A stretch of DNA of 46,210 nucleotides, taken from contig JALSPK010000063.1 of assembly GCA_026986005.1 (NCBI GenBank), positions 1 to 46,210 of the forward strand, in the 5' to 3' direction. This stretch comes from Saprospiraceae bacterium (GTDB lineage Bacteria > Bacteroidota > Bacteroidia > Chitinophagales > Saprospiraceae). The stretch's first letter is position 1. Each line of letters opens with the position of its first letter. A program made the position numbers and the translations under genes. Positions 34,646-43,649 of the stretch are shown one piece after another. The notes beneath the pieces were generated by a model, which was not told the DNA's origin, did not search any database, and saw nothing but the letters and a program-made list of their open reading frames with translations.

Positions 34646-35653
34646 ATGATGAAAGAGATATTAGAAGGTTTGTTCAACCATATTAAGCTGTCAAGAGAAG
34701 AAGCAAAAGATATATTGATTAGGATATCTTCGCGAGAATTTTCCGATGCTCAGGTTGTTGCATTTATGACGGTATTTCAGATGAGGCCTATTGCAGTAGA
34801 AGAACTGACCGGATTTAGGGAAGCATTGTTGGAATTGTGCATAGCTGTAGATTTTTCGGAGTTTGATACAATTGATATGTGTGGTACTGGCGGTGATGGC
34901 AAAAATACATTTAATATATCAACATTATCGTCTTTTATCGTAGCCGGAGCTGGATATAAGGTGGCAAAACACGGTAATTATGGAGTGTCATCGGTTAGTG
35001 GTTCTTCTAATGTACTGGAGGCAATGGGATATGAGTTCACAAATAATGAAAAAGTGTTGAAAGATCAATTGAGAGATGCTAATATTACATTTTTGCACGC
35101 TCCGAAATTTCATCCCGCTATGGCAGCTGTTGGTCCTGTTAGAAAGCAATTGGGAATGAAGACATTCTTCAATATGCTTGGACCGATTGTCAATCCTTCC
35201 AGACCTCAAAATCAATTAGCCGGTGTTTTTAACAGAGAGTTGGGTCGGCTGTATCAATATTTATTTCAAAAGGAAGCAGGAAAGAAATATGCGGTTATAT
35301 ACGGTCTTGATGGATACGATGAAATATCTTTGACCGGAAAATTTATGATGAGAGACAACAAAGGCGAACATATTTTGTCCCCAAAAGATTTAGGATTGAA
35401 AAAGATAAATGAAGACAAAATTTACGGGGGAAATAATGTTGAAGAAGCAGCCGATATTTTCAAAAAAATCCTTAACGGTAAAGGAACAGAGGATCAAAAC
35501 AATGTGGTTTGTGCTAACGCAGCGATGGCAATGAAGGTGATGAGTGATATAGATTATGGAACTTGTTTTGAATTGGCAAAAGATTCGTTATTAGGTGGAA
35601 AAGCTTTTAAAAGCTTGAAATTAATCACCTGTTTTCGTGCAGACACGAAGTAA
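34646..35653 (+). CDS. trpD: Anthranilate phosphoribosyltransferase
   Basis: The 335-residue product transfers ribose 5-phosphate from PRPP to anthranilate. The PRPP-binding motif is MCGTGGDGKNTFNIST, followed by VAKHGNYGVSSVSGSSNVLEAMG and FLHAPKFHPAM, and MLGPIVNPSRPQNQLAGV later. Two ATG codons stand together (34646 and 34649); either could start translation. It lies 6 bases after trpG and 21 bases before trpC. Confidence 0.96.
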   Translation: MMKEILEGLFNHIKLSREEAKDILIRISSREFSDAQVVAFMTVFQMRPIAVEELTGFREALLELCIAVDFSEFDTIDMCGTGGDGKNTFNISTLSSFIVAGAGYKVAKHGNYGVSSVSGSSNVLEAMGYEFTNNEKVLKDQLRDANITFLHAPKFHPAMAAVGPVRKQLGMKTFFNMLGPIVNPSRPQNQLAGVFNRELGRLYQYLFQKEAGKKYAVIYGLDGYDEISLTGKFMMRDNKGEHILSPKDLGLKKINEDKIYGGNNVEEAADIFKKILNGKGTEDQNNVVCANAAMAMKVMSDIDYGTCFELAKDSLLGGKAFKSLKLITCFRADTK

Positions 35654-35674
35654 TAAATTAAAAAATAAAGCAAA

Positions 35675-36454
35675 ATGAATATATTAAGAAAGATAATTGA
35701 TTTCAAAAAACCTTTAGTTCAAGAGCTAAAAGAGACAATTCCAATTAAGTTTTTGGAGAAAAGTATATATTTCAATACACCGGTGGTGTCGATGAAAGAG
35801 TATCTCAATCGAGAAAATGCATCTGGAATAATAGCAGAATTTAAAAGAAAATCACCGTCAAAAGGAGATATAAATAAATACGCCAAGGTTGATGAGGTAA
35901 CATTGGGTTATATGCAAGCGGGAGCTAGTGCTTTATCAGTATTGACTGACGAGCATTTTTTTGGAGGTAAAAATAGTGATCTTACTGTTGCTAGAAAATA
36001 CAATTTTTGCCCCATATTAAGGAAAGATTTTATTTTTGACGAGTATCAGATTTTTGAAGCTAAAAGTATTGGTGCAGATGTCATCCTTCTGATAGCTGAA
36101 GTATTATCAAAAGAGGAGGTGAAGAAGTTATCTTCAATTGCTAAGACTCTAGGATTGGAAGTTCTATTGGAGTTGCATAGTATTGATCAAATAGAAAAAA
36201 TAAATAAAAATATTGATATCATTGGGGTGAATAATAGAAACTTAAAGACATTTGAAGTTTCAATCGAAAATTCTATTTCAATAGCAAAATCGCTCCTGCA
36301 GGATATAGTGAAAATATCAGAAAGTGGGATTAAAAGTGCTGATGAAATTTTAACATTAAAAGAATATGGCTACAGAGGATTTTTGATTGGAGAAAGATTT
36401 ATGAATGCTCCAAGGCCACAAGAAGCATGCAAAACACTGGTAAGTAGTATCTGA
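35675..36454 (+). CDS. trpC: Indole-3-glycerol phosphate synthase
   Basis: The 259-residue TIM-barrel enzyme closes the indole ring. Key segments are IIAEFKRKSPSKGDI (catalytic Lys), ALSVLTDEHFFGG, ILRKDFIFDEYQI, LLELHS, GVNNRNLKTFEV and SESGIKSADEI. It is separate from TrpF, unlike the fused enterobacterial protein. There are 46 bases before trpF, the widest gap in the operon, with no sign of a new promoter. Confidence 0.96.
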   Translation: MNILRKIIDFKKPLVQELKETIPIKFLEKSIYFNTPVVSMKEYLNRENASGIIAEFKRKSPSKGDINKYAKVDEVTLGYMQAGASALSVLTDEHFFGGKNSDLTVARKYNFCPILRKDFIFDEYQIFEAKSIGADVILLIAEVLSKEEVKKLSSIAKTLGLEVLLELHSIDQIEKINKNIDIIGVNNRNLKTFEVSIENSISIAKSLLQDIVKISESGIKSADEILTLKEYGYRGFLIGERFMNAPRPQEACKTLVSSI

Positions 36455-36500
36455 AAAAACAACTTATATTTAAAATCAATTTTTGTTAAATAAAATAGAA

Positions 36501-37112
36501 ATGAAAATAAAGGTTTGCGGCATGAAATACGAGAACAATATCCGTGATTTGAATAAATTGGATATTGATTTTATAGGATTTATTTTTTATGACAAATCAG
36601 TTAGATATATAGGTGATAATCCCGTGAAATCAGATTATAGAGATATTAAAAAAGTTGGTGTTTTTGTAAATAGTAGTGAAGAGTTAATTGCTAATAAAAT
36701 CAATGAATTTGGTCTTGATTTTATACAGTTGCATGGCGAAGAGACTCAAGAGTTTTGCTTGGAAACAAAAAAGTATGACGTTAAAATTATCAAGGCATTT
36801 AGGATTGACGATAATTTTGATTTTAATAAATGTAAGCGATATATAGATGTTGTAGATTTATTTTTATTTGATGCCAAAGGCGAACAGCCCGGGGGAAATG
36901 GTGTTTCCTTCAATTGGGCAAAGCTAGCGGAGTATCACTTAGAAATTCCTTTTTTATTGAGTGGTGGTATAGCTATAAAACATAGTGCTAAATTGAAAAA
37001 CTATTATCATCCACAGTTTTTGGGAATAGATGTAAATAGTGGATTTGAGATAAGTCCGGGGATTAAAAATATAGAATTATTAAAAAGATTTATAAATGAA
37101 ATACGAAGTTAA
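36501..37112 (+). CDS. trpF: Phosphoribosylanthranilate isomerase
   Basis: The 203-residue TIM-barrel enzyme performs the Amadori rearrangement. [14 protein letters not shown] carries the catalytic Cys in [32 protein letters not shown] (catalytic Asp) and PFLLSGGI complete the signature. The ATG at 36501 is preferred to an in-frame TTG at 36483 because the first beta strand then begins at once. Its 3' end overlaps trpB by 17 bases, suggesting coupled translation. Confidence 0.95.
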   Translation: MKIKVCGMKYENNIRDLNKLDIDFIGFIFYDKSVRYIGDNPVKSDYRDIKKVGVFVNSSEELIANKINEFGLDFIQLHGEETQEFCLETKKYDVKIIKAFRIDDNFDFNKCKRYIDVVDLFLFDAKGEQPGGNGVSFNWAKLAEYHLEIPFLLSGGIAIKHSAKLKNYYHPQFLGIDVNSGFEISPGIKNIELLKRFINEIRS

Positions 37113-38283
37113 CAGATTGGGATTTTACGGTAAATATGGAGGGGCTTTTATCCCTGAGCTACTTCACTTTAATATAGAAGAATTGGAGGAAAAATACAAG
37201 GAGATAATTGCTGAAAAGTCATTTCAAAAAGAGTTTCAAGCCTTGTTGAAGGATTATGTGGGGCGACCATCACCATTGTATTACGCCAAAAGGTTATCGG
37301 AAAAATATAATACTAAGATATATCTTAAGAGGGAGGATCTTAATCACACGGGAGCTCATAAAGTAAACAATACTATAGGTCAGATATTATTGGCAAAAAG
37401 ATTAGGTAAAACCAGGATAATAGCAGAGACCGGAGCGGGCCAGCATGGAGTAGCGACTGCGACGGTATGCGCTTTGATGAATTTGAAATGCATCGTTTAT
37501 ATGGGCGAAATTGATATCAAAAGACAAGCCCCTAATGTTGCTAGGATGAAAATGCTAGGCGCCGAAGTGAGACCTGCTAAGTCTGGAAGCAAGACTCTAA
37601 AAGATGCTACCAATGAAGCTATACGCGATTGGATTAATAATCCTGAAGATACCTATTATCTTATCGGTTCGGTAGTAGGGCCACATCCATATCCGGATAT
37701 GGTAGCTTTGTTTCAATCCGTAATAAGCAAAGAGATAATGGATCAAATGATGGACAAAGAGGGTAGGACATATCCTGATAGAATAATTGCCTGTATTGGT
37801 GGGGGTAGCAATGCTGCCGGGGCATATTACCACTATCTTGATGATAATAGGGTCGAATTGGTGTCAGTAGAAGCTGCTGGATTGGGATTAAAGTCGGGAG
37901 AATCTGCTGCTACTAGTGTATTGGGTAGTGATGGAGTGATACATGGAAGTATGACTCTATTGATGCAAGATAAAGATGGGCAAATCATAGAGCCTTATTC
38001 GATATCTGCAGGATTGGATTATCCCGGTATCGGACCATTGCATGCACATTTGATTGAGACAGGTCGTTCGATTGTGCTAAGCGCGACCGATAAAGAAGCA
38101 TTGAGTGCAGGTCTACTATTGACAAGGTTGGAGGGGATTATTCCTGCATTGGAGTCTGCTCATGCATTAGCGGCATTGGATAAAATTGATTTTAAACCAA
38201 ATGAGATAACAGTTGTGAATCTTTCGGGGAGAGGGGACAAAGATTTGGAAACATACATTCGAGAATTGAAAATAACAGAATAA
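37096..38283 (+). CDS. trpB: Tryptophan synthase beta subunit
   Basis: The 395-residue PLP enzyme condenses indole and serine. The PLP lysine is in [13 protein letters not shown], the catalytic Glu region in [14 protein letters not shown], and the phosphate-binding loop in [13 protein letters not shown]. Length and motifs are those of the TrpB1 type that works with TrpA, which follows 6 bases downstream. The start ATG lies within trpF. Confidence 0.97.
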   Translation: MKYEVNRLGFYGKYGGAFIPELLHFNIEELEEKYKEIIAEKSFQKEFQALLKDYVGRPSPLYYAKRLSEKYNTKIYLKREDLNHTGAHKVNNTIGQILLAKRLGKTRIIAETGAGQHGVATATVCALMNLKCIVYMGEIDIKRQAPNVARMKMLGAEVRPAKSGSKTLKDATNEAIRDWINNPEDTYYLIGSVVGPHPYPDMVALFQSVISKEIMDQMMDKEGRTYPDRIIACIGGGSNAAGAYYHYLDDNRVELVSVEAAGLGLKSGESAATSVLGSDGVIHGSMTLLMQDKDGQIIEPYSISAGLDYPGIGPLHAHLIETGRSIVLSATDKEALSAGLLLTRLEGIIPALESAHALAALDKIDFKPNEITVVNLSGRGDKDLETYIRELKITE

Positions 38284-38289
38284 ACAGTT

Positions 38290-39072
38290 ATGGGTAAGCA
38301 AAGAATAAACAATATTTTTAAATCAGGTGATAACGATATCCTCAGTATTTATGTGACAACCGGGTATCCTGAATTGGAATCAATGCCGGTATTGGTAGAA
38401 GAACTGGCAGAACTCGGGGTTGGATTTATAGAAGTGGGAATGCCTTATTCCGATCCATTGGCAGATGGTCAAACGATCCAATACAGTAGCAGTATTGCAC
38501 TCAAAAACGGTATTGATTTGGATAAATATTTTGCTCAAGTGCATCAAGTAAGATCAAAAGTTGATATTCCTCTTATATTTATGGGCTATTTCAATCAGGT
38601 ATTAAGATTGGGGGTAGAAAATTTTCTGCAAAAATGTCTGAATAGCGGTATTGATGGGCTTATTTTACCGGATTTGCCTCCGGAAATATATAAAGAGAAT
38701 TACAAGGCAATTTTTGACAAATACGATTTGTCACTTTCATTTTTGATTACTCCGACTACTTCCGATAAAAGAATAAAATTGTTTGATGAATTAAGCTCAG
38801 GCTTTATATATGTAATTTCCGGTTCGGCGACTACTGGAAAAACAAATAATTTTACAAATAGCCAGCTGGAGTATTTCAAAAGAATAAACAGATTAAAATT
38901 AAATAACCCTAAAGTTATTGGATTTGGAGTTTCTAACAGAGAAAAGTACTTAATTGCAAATAAATATAGTGATGGAGCGATTATAGGTTCTGCTTACATC
39001 AAAGCATTAAAAAATTCTAAAGATTATATAAAGACTACAAGGCAATTTGTAGATAAAATTTTAAAGTCATGA
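38290..39072 (+). CDS. trpA: Tryptophan synthase alpha subunit
   Basis: The 260-residue TIM-barrel enzyme releases indole from indole-3-glycerol phosphate. It contains GFIEVGMPYSDPLADGQTIQ, which includes the catalytic Glu and the Asp of PxxDPxADG, then GLILPDLPPE, and GFIYVISGSATTG where phosphate binds. It overlaps the DAHP synthase gene by 4 bases (ATGA). Confidence 0.96.
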   Translation: MGKQRINNIFKSGDNDILSIYVTTGYPELESMPVLVEELAELGVGFIEVGMPYSDPLADGQTIQYSSSIALKNGIDLDKYFAQVHQVRSKVDIPLIFMGYFNQVLRLGVENFLQKCLNSGIDGLILPDLPPEIYKENYKAIFDKYDLSLSFLITPTTSDKRIKLFDELSSGFIYVISGSATTGKTNNFTNSQLEYFKRINRLKLNNPKVIGFGVSNREKYLIANKYSDGAIIGSAYIKALKNSKDYIKTTRQFVDKILKS

Positions 39073-40088
39073 TAATAAAACTAAAAAAAAATATAGATGA
39101 AGTATTGAAAAATAATATTATCGAAAAACTTGATAATATTGGATACAAATCAAATGATGTAACCACTCAATATGCGGATTATATTATAGGTGTTGGTAGC
39201 AAAGAATTTGATATACGAGAGGTAGGTGTACTGAATGGTGTGGAGGATATACACAGAGTTACTAGTTCGGCAAAATTGGTTTCCCGTAAGTGGAAGACTA
39301 AAGAGACAATTATTGACTTGGGAGATGATATAAAGATTGGGGGAGGTCATTTTCAGATAATGGCAGGACCGTGTTCAATAGAGTCCGAGAAGCAAATTGA
39401 AACTACTGTTCGGCATCTTTTGGATAACAATATCAAAATAATGAGAGGAGGTGTATACAAACCTAGGAGTTCACCATATGCTTTTAGAGGGCTTGGTATA
39501 GATGGGTTAAAATTATTTTATAAGTATTGCAATGCAAATGGCATAAAAATAATCACGGAGGTGATGATGACAGATCAAATAGAGGATATGTATGAATATG
39601 TTGATATCTTCCAAGTTGGAGCACGGAATTCTCAAAATTTTAATTTACTGGATGCCTTGGGCAAAGTAAATAAGCCTGTAATGCTAAAAAGAGCATTGTC
39701 AGGAACGATTGATGAGTTGTTGGCTAGTGCTGAATATATTTTTTCCAACGGTAATGAAGATATAATGCTTTGCGAGAGAGGGATAAGAACATATGAAAAA
39801 GCTTACAGAAATACATTTGATATCAATAGTGTTCCCTTGTTGAAGAAAAAATCGCATTTACCCGTCGTTATTGATGCTTCACATGGAGTTGGCATTAGAG
39901 AGTTTGTAGAGCCTGTATCTTTAGCCGGTATTATTGCGGGTGGAGATGCTGTGATCACAGAAGTGCATGAAATACCACAGATAGCATTTTCTGATGGAGC
40001 TCAAACATTGAGTCATAAAGAAGCTGAGATATACTACGAAAATGTGAGAAAAACAGTAAGATTCAGAAAAGATTTGAAGAGGTTCTGA
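39069..40088 (+). CDS. aroF: 3-deoxy-7-phosphoheptulonate (DAHP) synthase, type I-beta with N-terminal ferredoxin-like domain
   Basis: The 339-residue product makes DAHP from PEP and erythrose 4-phosphate, the entry step of the shikimate pathway. Residues 1-70 form a ferredoxin-like regulatory domain as in thermophilic and Bacillus-type I-beta enzymes. The barrel contains MAGPCSIESEKQI, RGGVYKPRSSPYAFRGLG, QVGARNSQNF, MLKRALSGTIDE and VVIDASHGVG. It is the last gene of the trp operon, translationally coupled to trpA. Placing the first enzyme of the common pathway under trp attenuation is notable. The N-terminal domain would allow feedback by Tyr or Phe in relatives. Confidence 0.93.
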   Translation: MIIKLKKNIDEVLKNNIIEKLDNIGYKSNDVTTQYADYIIGVGSKEFDIREVGVLNGVEDIHRVTSSAKLVSRKWKTKETIIDLGDDIKIGGGHFQIMAGPCSIESEKQIETTVRHLLDNNIKIMRGGVYKPRSSPYAFRGLGIDGLKLFYKYCNANGIKIITEVMMTDQIEDMYEYVDIFQVGARNSQNFNLLDALGKVNKPVMLKRALSGTIDELLASAEYIFSNGNEDIMLCERGIRTYEKAYRNTFDINSVPLLKKKSHLPVVIDASHGVGIREFVEPVSLAGIIAGGDAVITEVHEIPQIAFSDGAQTLSHKEAEIYYENVRKTVRFRKDLKRF

Positions 40089-40175
40089 TTTATACCGGGT
40101 CACAATGAAGGAGGTTTATGTAGAACCTATGCCATAAATAATAGTAAAATGCAAAAATTATTTATTAGTGGTAAG

Positions 40176-41417
40176 CTATTTACCATTGATCAGCAAATCC
40201 ATCATTGTAACAGCTGATATTCTAGCTTTTTTATCTATGATCTCTCTGTCTGTTTCATCGCCGACTTCATATGTTAATGATTCTGCTTTAAATTGCATAT
40301 AGAACCAGACTTTGGAATAGGGTTTGCTCAAAGGTTCAGGGGAATGTATTGTTTTGAATGGATAAATCAATCTGTCTATGCTACTTAGCCAATATTTTAC
40401 AAAATTGTGCAATTTGGTATTAAAACTTTTGTCGAAAATATAATATACGTCATTTTGGGTTGAATGAAAATCTATACTTAGGACTACTTTATTATTACCT
40501 TTCTTTGCTCTGTTTACAATGTATTTTGTAATGGTATTTACTTCGTTTTGACGATAATAAGCCCAGTCTCTATTTAGGTCTACACCACTGGCATTGTGCC
40601 TCCAATGACCAAGGTCAACGCCATCTGGATTCAATATTGGGAAGACCCAAATATCATATTTTTTGTAAAAGTCTTGAGATAGTTCATTTTTATTTAAAAG
40701 TTCACTGATAAAGGATTGCATTGCGATAAAACCAGAAATTTCAGGAGGGTGCTGCCGGCTCAATAGTACGATAACGTCTTTCTTGTAAGAATCACCAATG
40801 CCAATTCTAAAAAAAGGTAAATCTCTGCCCATTTTAGTTTTTCCAATAGAATTGAACCCTGAGGTCATTCCATTTGTTTTTAAATGATCTATCCACAAAT
40901 TTACATCTGTAGTATTTATTATTTCTTCTGCTGATATCCAGGTTTTATTTTTACTTATTTTTGTTTTGATAATTGCATATGATTTATCAGCCGCAATATC
41001 GACAAGAGAATCATTTATTATTTCCCATACGACACGATCATTACTTCTTTTTGGTGTATAGCGATGATGACCATTTTTGTAATTGAGTTTTAAATAAACC
41101 TCTCTAGTGCTGTCACTCCAAATCCTAAAGGAATACCAAGGACTATCATTTATGGGGTAATTCTCCGGTTTAATATTTATCTGATAAGTAGAATCATTTA
41201 TTTGAAAAAAATCATTCATTCTTGCTCCATCAAATATATTATCGGCAAAAATATTTCCCTCTTTGTATATTTTTTTTACCTGCAGGTTAATGCTCTTATC
41301 TTTTGTATTGACAGGTGAAGGGTATTTGAAAGTTCTTCTGTTGTAATAGCTATTTGAGCAAGATGAACTAATCAAGGTGATTAATATAATTAAAATAGAA
41401 AGTTTAAAGTGTTTCAT
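40176..41417 (-). CDS. M14-family zinc carboxypeptidase, probable lipoprotein
   Basis: The 413-residue product has a signal peptide ending LISSSC with Cys20 as possible lipid-attachment site. A beta-rich N-terminal domain (about 40-165) precedes the M14 domain. Zinc ligands are His223 and Glu226 (RQHPPE) and His318 (SIDFHST); Asn282-Arg283 (VDLNRDW) would hold the substrate carboxylate, and Glu384 (LTYEVGDE) is the general base. The architecture, an N-terminal beta domain plus RQHPPE, resembles the cytosolic-carboxypeptidase-like branch. It lies 20 bases downstream of the MutS-like gene, so the two are probably co-transcribed. Natural substrate unknown. Confidence 0.87.
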   Translation of the reverse strand: MKHFKLSILIILITLISSSCSNSYYNRRTFKYPSPVNTKDKSINLQVKKIYKEGNIFADNIFDGARMNDFFQINDSTYQINIKPENYPINDSPWYSFRIWSDSTREVYLKLNYKNGHHRYTPKRSNDRVVWEIINDSLVDIAADKSYAIIKTKISKNKTWISAEEIINTTDVNLWIDHLKTNGMTSGFNSIGKTKMGRDLPFFRIGIGDSYKKDVIVLLSRQHPPEISGFIAMQSFISELLNKNELSQDFYKKYDIWVFPILNPDGVDLGHWRHNASGVDLNRDWAYYRQNEVNTITKYIVNRAKKGNNKVVLSIDFHSTQNDVYYIFDKSFNTKLHNFVKYWLSSIDRLIYPFKTIHSPEPLSKPYSKVWFYMQFKAESLTYEVGDETDREIIDKKARISAVTMMDLLINGK

Positions 41418-41437
41418 AATACTATTGGTTTATTTAC

Positions 41438-43234
41438 TTATCCGTCAATGTCGATATCAATTCCGATTTTTTTCATTAAGATTGATGCATTAAAGCTGTC
41501 GCAAACTCCTTCAGTCAATTTATAATCGAAATAGAGTTCATTGTCCTTTGTTTTTACTCCAAAATTGTAATTCCTTATAGAATTGGGGTAATCGTATACC
41601 ATCTCTGTCAATGCCAAATCATGAGTTGCGATTATTCCTGAGGCATTATTTTTTATCATTTGCTTGATAAGAGCTTTTGTGCCTATATGTCTGTCTTGTG
41701 AGTTTGTTCCCCTTAGTAGTTCGTCAAGCAAAAGAAAGCAATTTTCATTTGTCTCAACATATTTTAAAATAGATTTTATCCTCTTCAGCTCAGCGTGAAA
41801 AGTGGATAAATTATCTTCCAAAGAGTCAATTATCCGCATATATGTTATTAGTCTTATGCTTGATATTTCAAATGATTCAGCACAAACCGGACAGCCATTT
41901 AGAGCAAGTATTGAGTTGATACCGATTGTGCGGAGAAATGTACTTTTCCCAGCCATATTTGATCCTGTTACGATATCGAACTTTCCCTTTCCTTGTATAA
42001 AATAATCATTGCCAATTCGATTCTCCTTTTCAATCAGGGGATGACCCATATTTTTACCTTTTATACTCATTTTCTTATCTGTAATAGTTGGAAATGCCCA
42101 ATCACTATTATTGAAATACAATATACTACAAGATAACAATGCATCAAAAATTCCAATTTTTTCAATCCAATTTTGAATATTTGTAGAGTTTTTTTTCATC
42201 CAACTTTCTATTTTGAATGCATAGTGAATATCCCAAAATAAAAGTAAGTTTAAAACACTGGCCACAACTATATTCAAACGATAATCTAAATTTTTAATAA
42301 GAAGAGACAAAGTTTTTAGTTCCTTTTCAATTTGATTTTCTCCTAACAATTCACTTTGCTTATTTTGCAGATATATATTTTCAAATTTTTCATTTTTTAT
42401 AATCTTTACTAAAGATGAATATTTTAAAAATAGTTTTTCTTGTTTGGATATATGTTCGTGAATCAGATCGACTCTCCTCTTGAATTTCATAGTTATAAAG
42501 TAATTAATCACGATAAGCACAATAGAAAATTTCCAATAATAAGGATTGATAAATCCAGCTAATAAAGAAAAGATAGATACTGCGGAAAGCGCGATTAAAA
42601 TCACTTTTAAGTAGTTCTTTTTTACGAAATAATATTTGAATATACTAACCCATTTTTCAATACTGTTGATATCTTCTTCTTCCTTGTTTGATATAAAGAA
42701 TGAAAGAAGGAAACAATATCTGAATTCAGTTTTAGTAGAAAGTTCTTTTATTACTTTTTGTCTTGTAATAATTGTTTGTTTTGAGATGGATGTGCTTAAT
42801 AACCAGTCAGAAAGTATTTTCTCTCCTTGTACTGTCACAGTCCGGTTCATTATATTGAACAATGAGTATTTTCCAAATATATCTAGGTCAGAAGAGTACT
42901 CGTGCAATCCGTCCTTATATGATTGTCCATCTCCAAACATATTTGAGGAAGAATGCAAATCCAATTCATTTTCAAATATCAAAGTCAAATGTTTGTTCTT
43001 TTCTCTATTAGAAAATAGTTTGTCGTGTTTTTTCACGATAATAACGAAAACAGTAATAATGAAACATAGAAAAATAAATCCTAAAATATTGGAATAAGAG
43101 AAGCCTAGATAAAGCAAATATATTCCAACCACCACTATCAATAACCTGATTATAGAAAAGATTGATATTTTTTTTGTTAATAAATCCGTTTCTTTTCTAA
43201 GTGAATTTAATTGTTCTATATAAAATTTGTGCAT
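41438..43234 (-). CDS. Membrane-anchored MutS-like ATPase
   Basis: The 598-residue product has a MutS-type ATPase at the C-terminus (about 395-590): P-loop TGSNMAGKSTFLRTIG, STFHAELKRIKSI, Walker B FLLLDELLRGTNSQD and a following IIATHD. The middle has helical core-like segments. No mismatch-recognition domain (the F-x-E region of MutS1) is present. Instead, residues about 26-66 form two membrane helices and about 208-245 two more. Proteins of this kind are common in Bacteroidota as MutS-related proteins; their role is not established and classical mismatch repair is unlikely. A carboxypeptidase gene follows 20 bases downstream; dnaB lies divergently upstream. Confidence 0.87.
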   Translation of the reverse strand: MHKFYIEQLNSLRKETDLLTKKISIFSIIRLLIVVVGIYLLYLGFSYSNILGFIFLCFIITVFVIIVKKHDKLFSNREKNKHLTLIFENELDLHSSSNMFGDGQSYKDGLHEYSSDLDIFGKYSLFNIMNRTVTVQGEKILSDWLLSTSISKQTIITRQKVIKELSTKTEFRYCFLLSFFISNKEEEDINSIEKWVSIFKYYFVKKNYLKVILIALSAVSIFSLLAGFINPYYWKFSIVLIVINYFITMKFKRRVDLIHEHISKQEKLFLKYSSLVKIIKNEKFENIYLQNKQSELLGENQIEKELKTLSLLIKNLDYRLNIVVASVLNLLLFWDIHYAFKIESWMKKNSTNIQNWIEKIGIFDALLSCSILYFNNSDWAFPTITDKKMSIKGKNMGHPLIEKENRIGNDYFIQGKGKFDIVTGSNMAGKSTFLRTIGINSILALNGCPVCAESFEISSIRLITYMRIIDSLEDNLSTFHAELKRIKSILKYVETNENCFLLLDELLRGTNSQDRHIGTKALIKQMIKNNASGIIATHDLALTEMVYDYPNSIRNYNFGVKTKDNELYFDYKLTEGVCDSFNASILMKKIGIDIDIDG

Positions 43235-43649
43235 ATACGATTTTCTTTGATTTTCTGTGAGGATTATGTTTTTGACTTAATCTAATTCAAATAACGTATT
43301 ATAAGATTAATTGATATAAAAAAGCCCAAAATAAATTGATTTATTGGAGATTTGGAATTTACGTAGGGAAATAAGCCGGTATATTATCTTTTGTGTTTTT
43401 TTCCACATTTCATATTTTATAGATAAGCTGTTTAATTATTGAACTTAATTCAATAAGGATGGGTTATAAGTAGTATAATATCTGCAAGAAAGAAGTAACT
43501 AAATCAATTCAATTTAAAATGCTTTGTAATTAATCAGATAGTTGTTAACATTTTAATGAGGTTATCAACAGTGAAATTGCAATTGACATAGAAACACAAC
43601 TTTAATTTTAAATATATCTTTAGTATCTTTGCATTAAAATATTAAAAAA
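43235..43649. other. Divergent intergenic region upstream of dnaB
   Basis: About 415 bases. TATCTTTG (43624-43631) fits a -7 element for dnaB and lies 18 bases before its ATG; no clear TTG is found at -33. Two 9-base words are DnaA-box-like: TTTTCCACA (43399-43407) and TTATCAACA (43562-43570), each one base from TTATCCACA. A TGTTAACA palindrome lies nearby (about 43545-43552). No ORF or RNA gene recognised. Confidence 0.45.
43624..43631 (+). promoter_or_regulatory. -7 element of dnaB
   Basis: TATCTTTG matches TAnnTTTG and would start transcription about 11 bases before the ATG at 43650. The -33 element is weak. Confidence 0.5.

Noticed and set aside
40169-40185. Hairpin TGGTAA/TTACCA at the end of the M14 gene as a terminator
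   Set aside because: The stem is short, it overlaps the coding end, and there is no adequate T-tract on either strand.
42636-43097. 153-codon plus-strand frame inside the MutS-like gene
   Set aside because: Antisense shadow over the membrane-helix region; no family resemblance.
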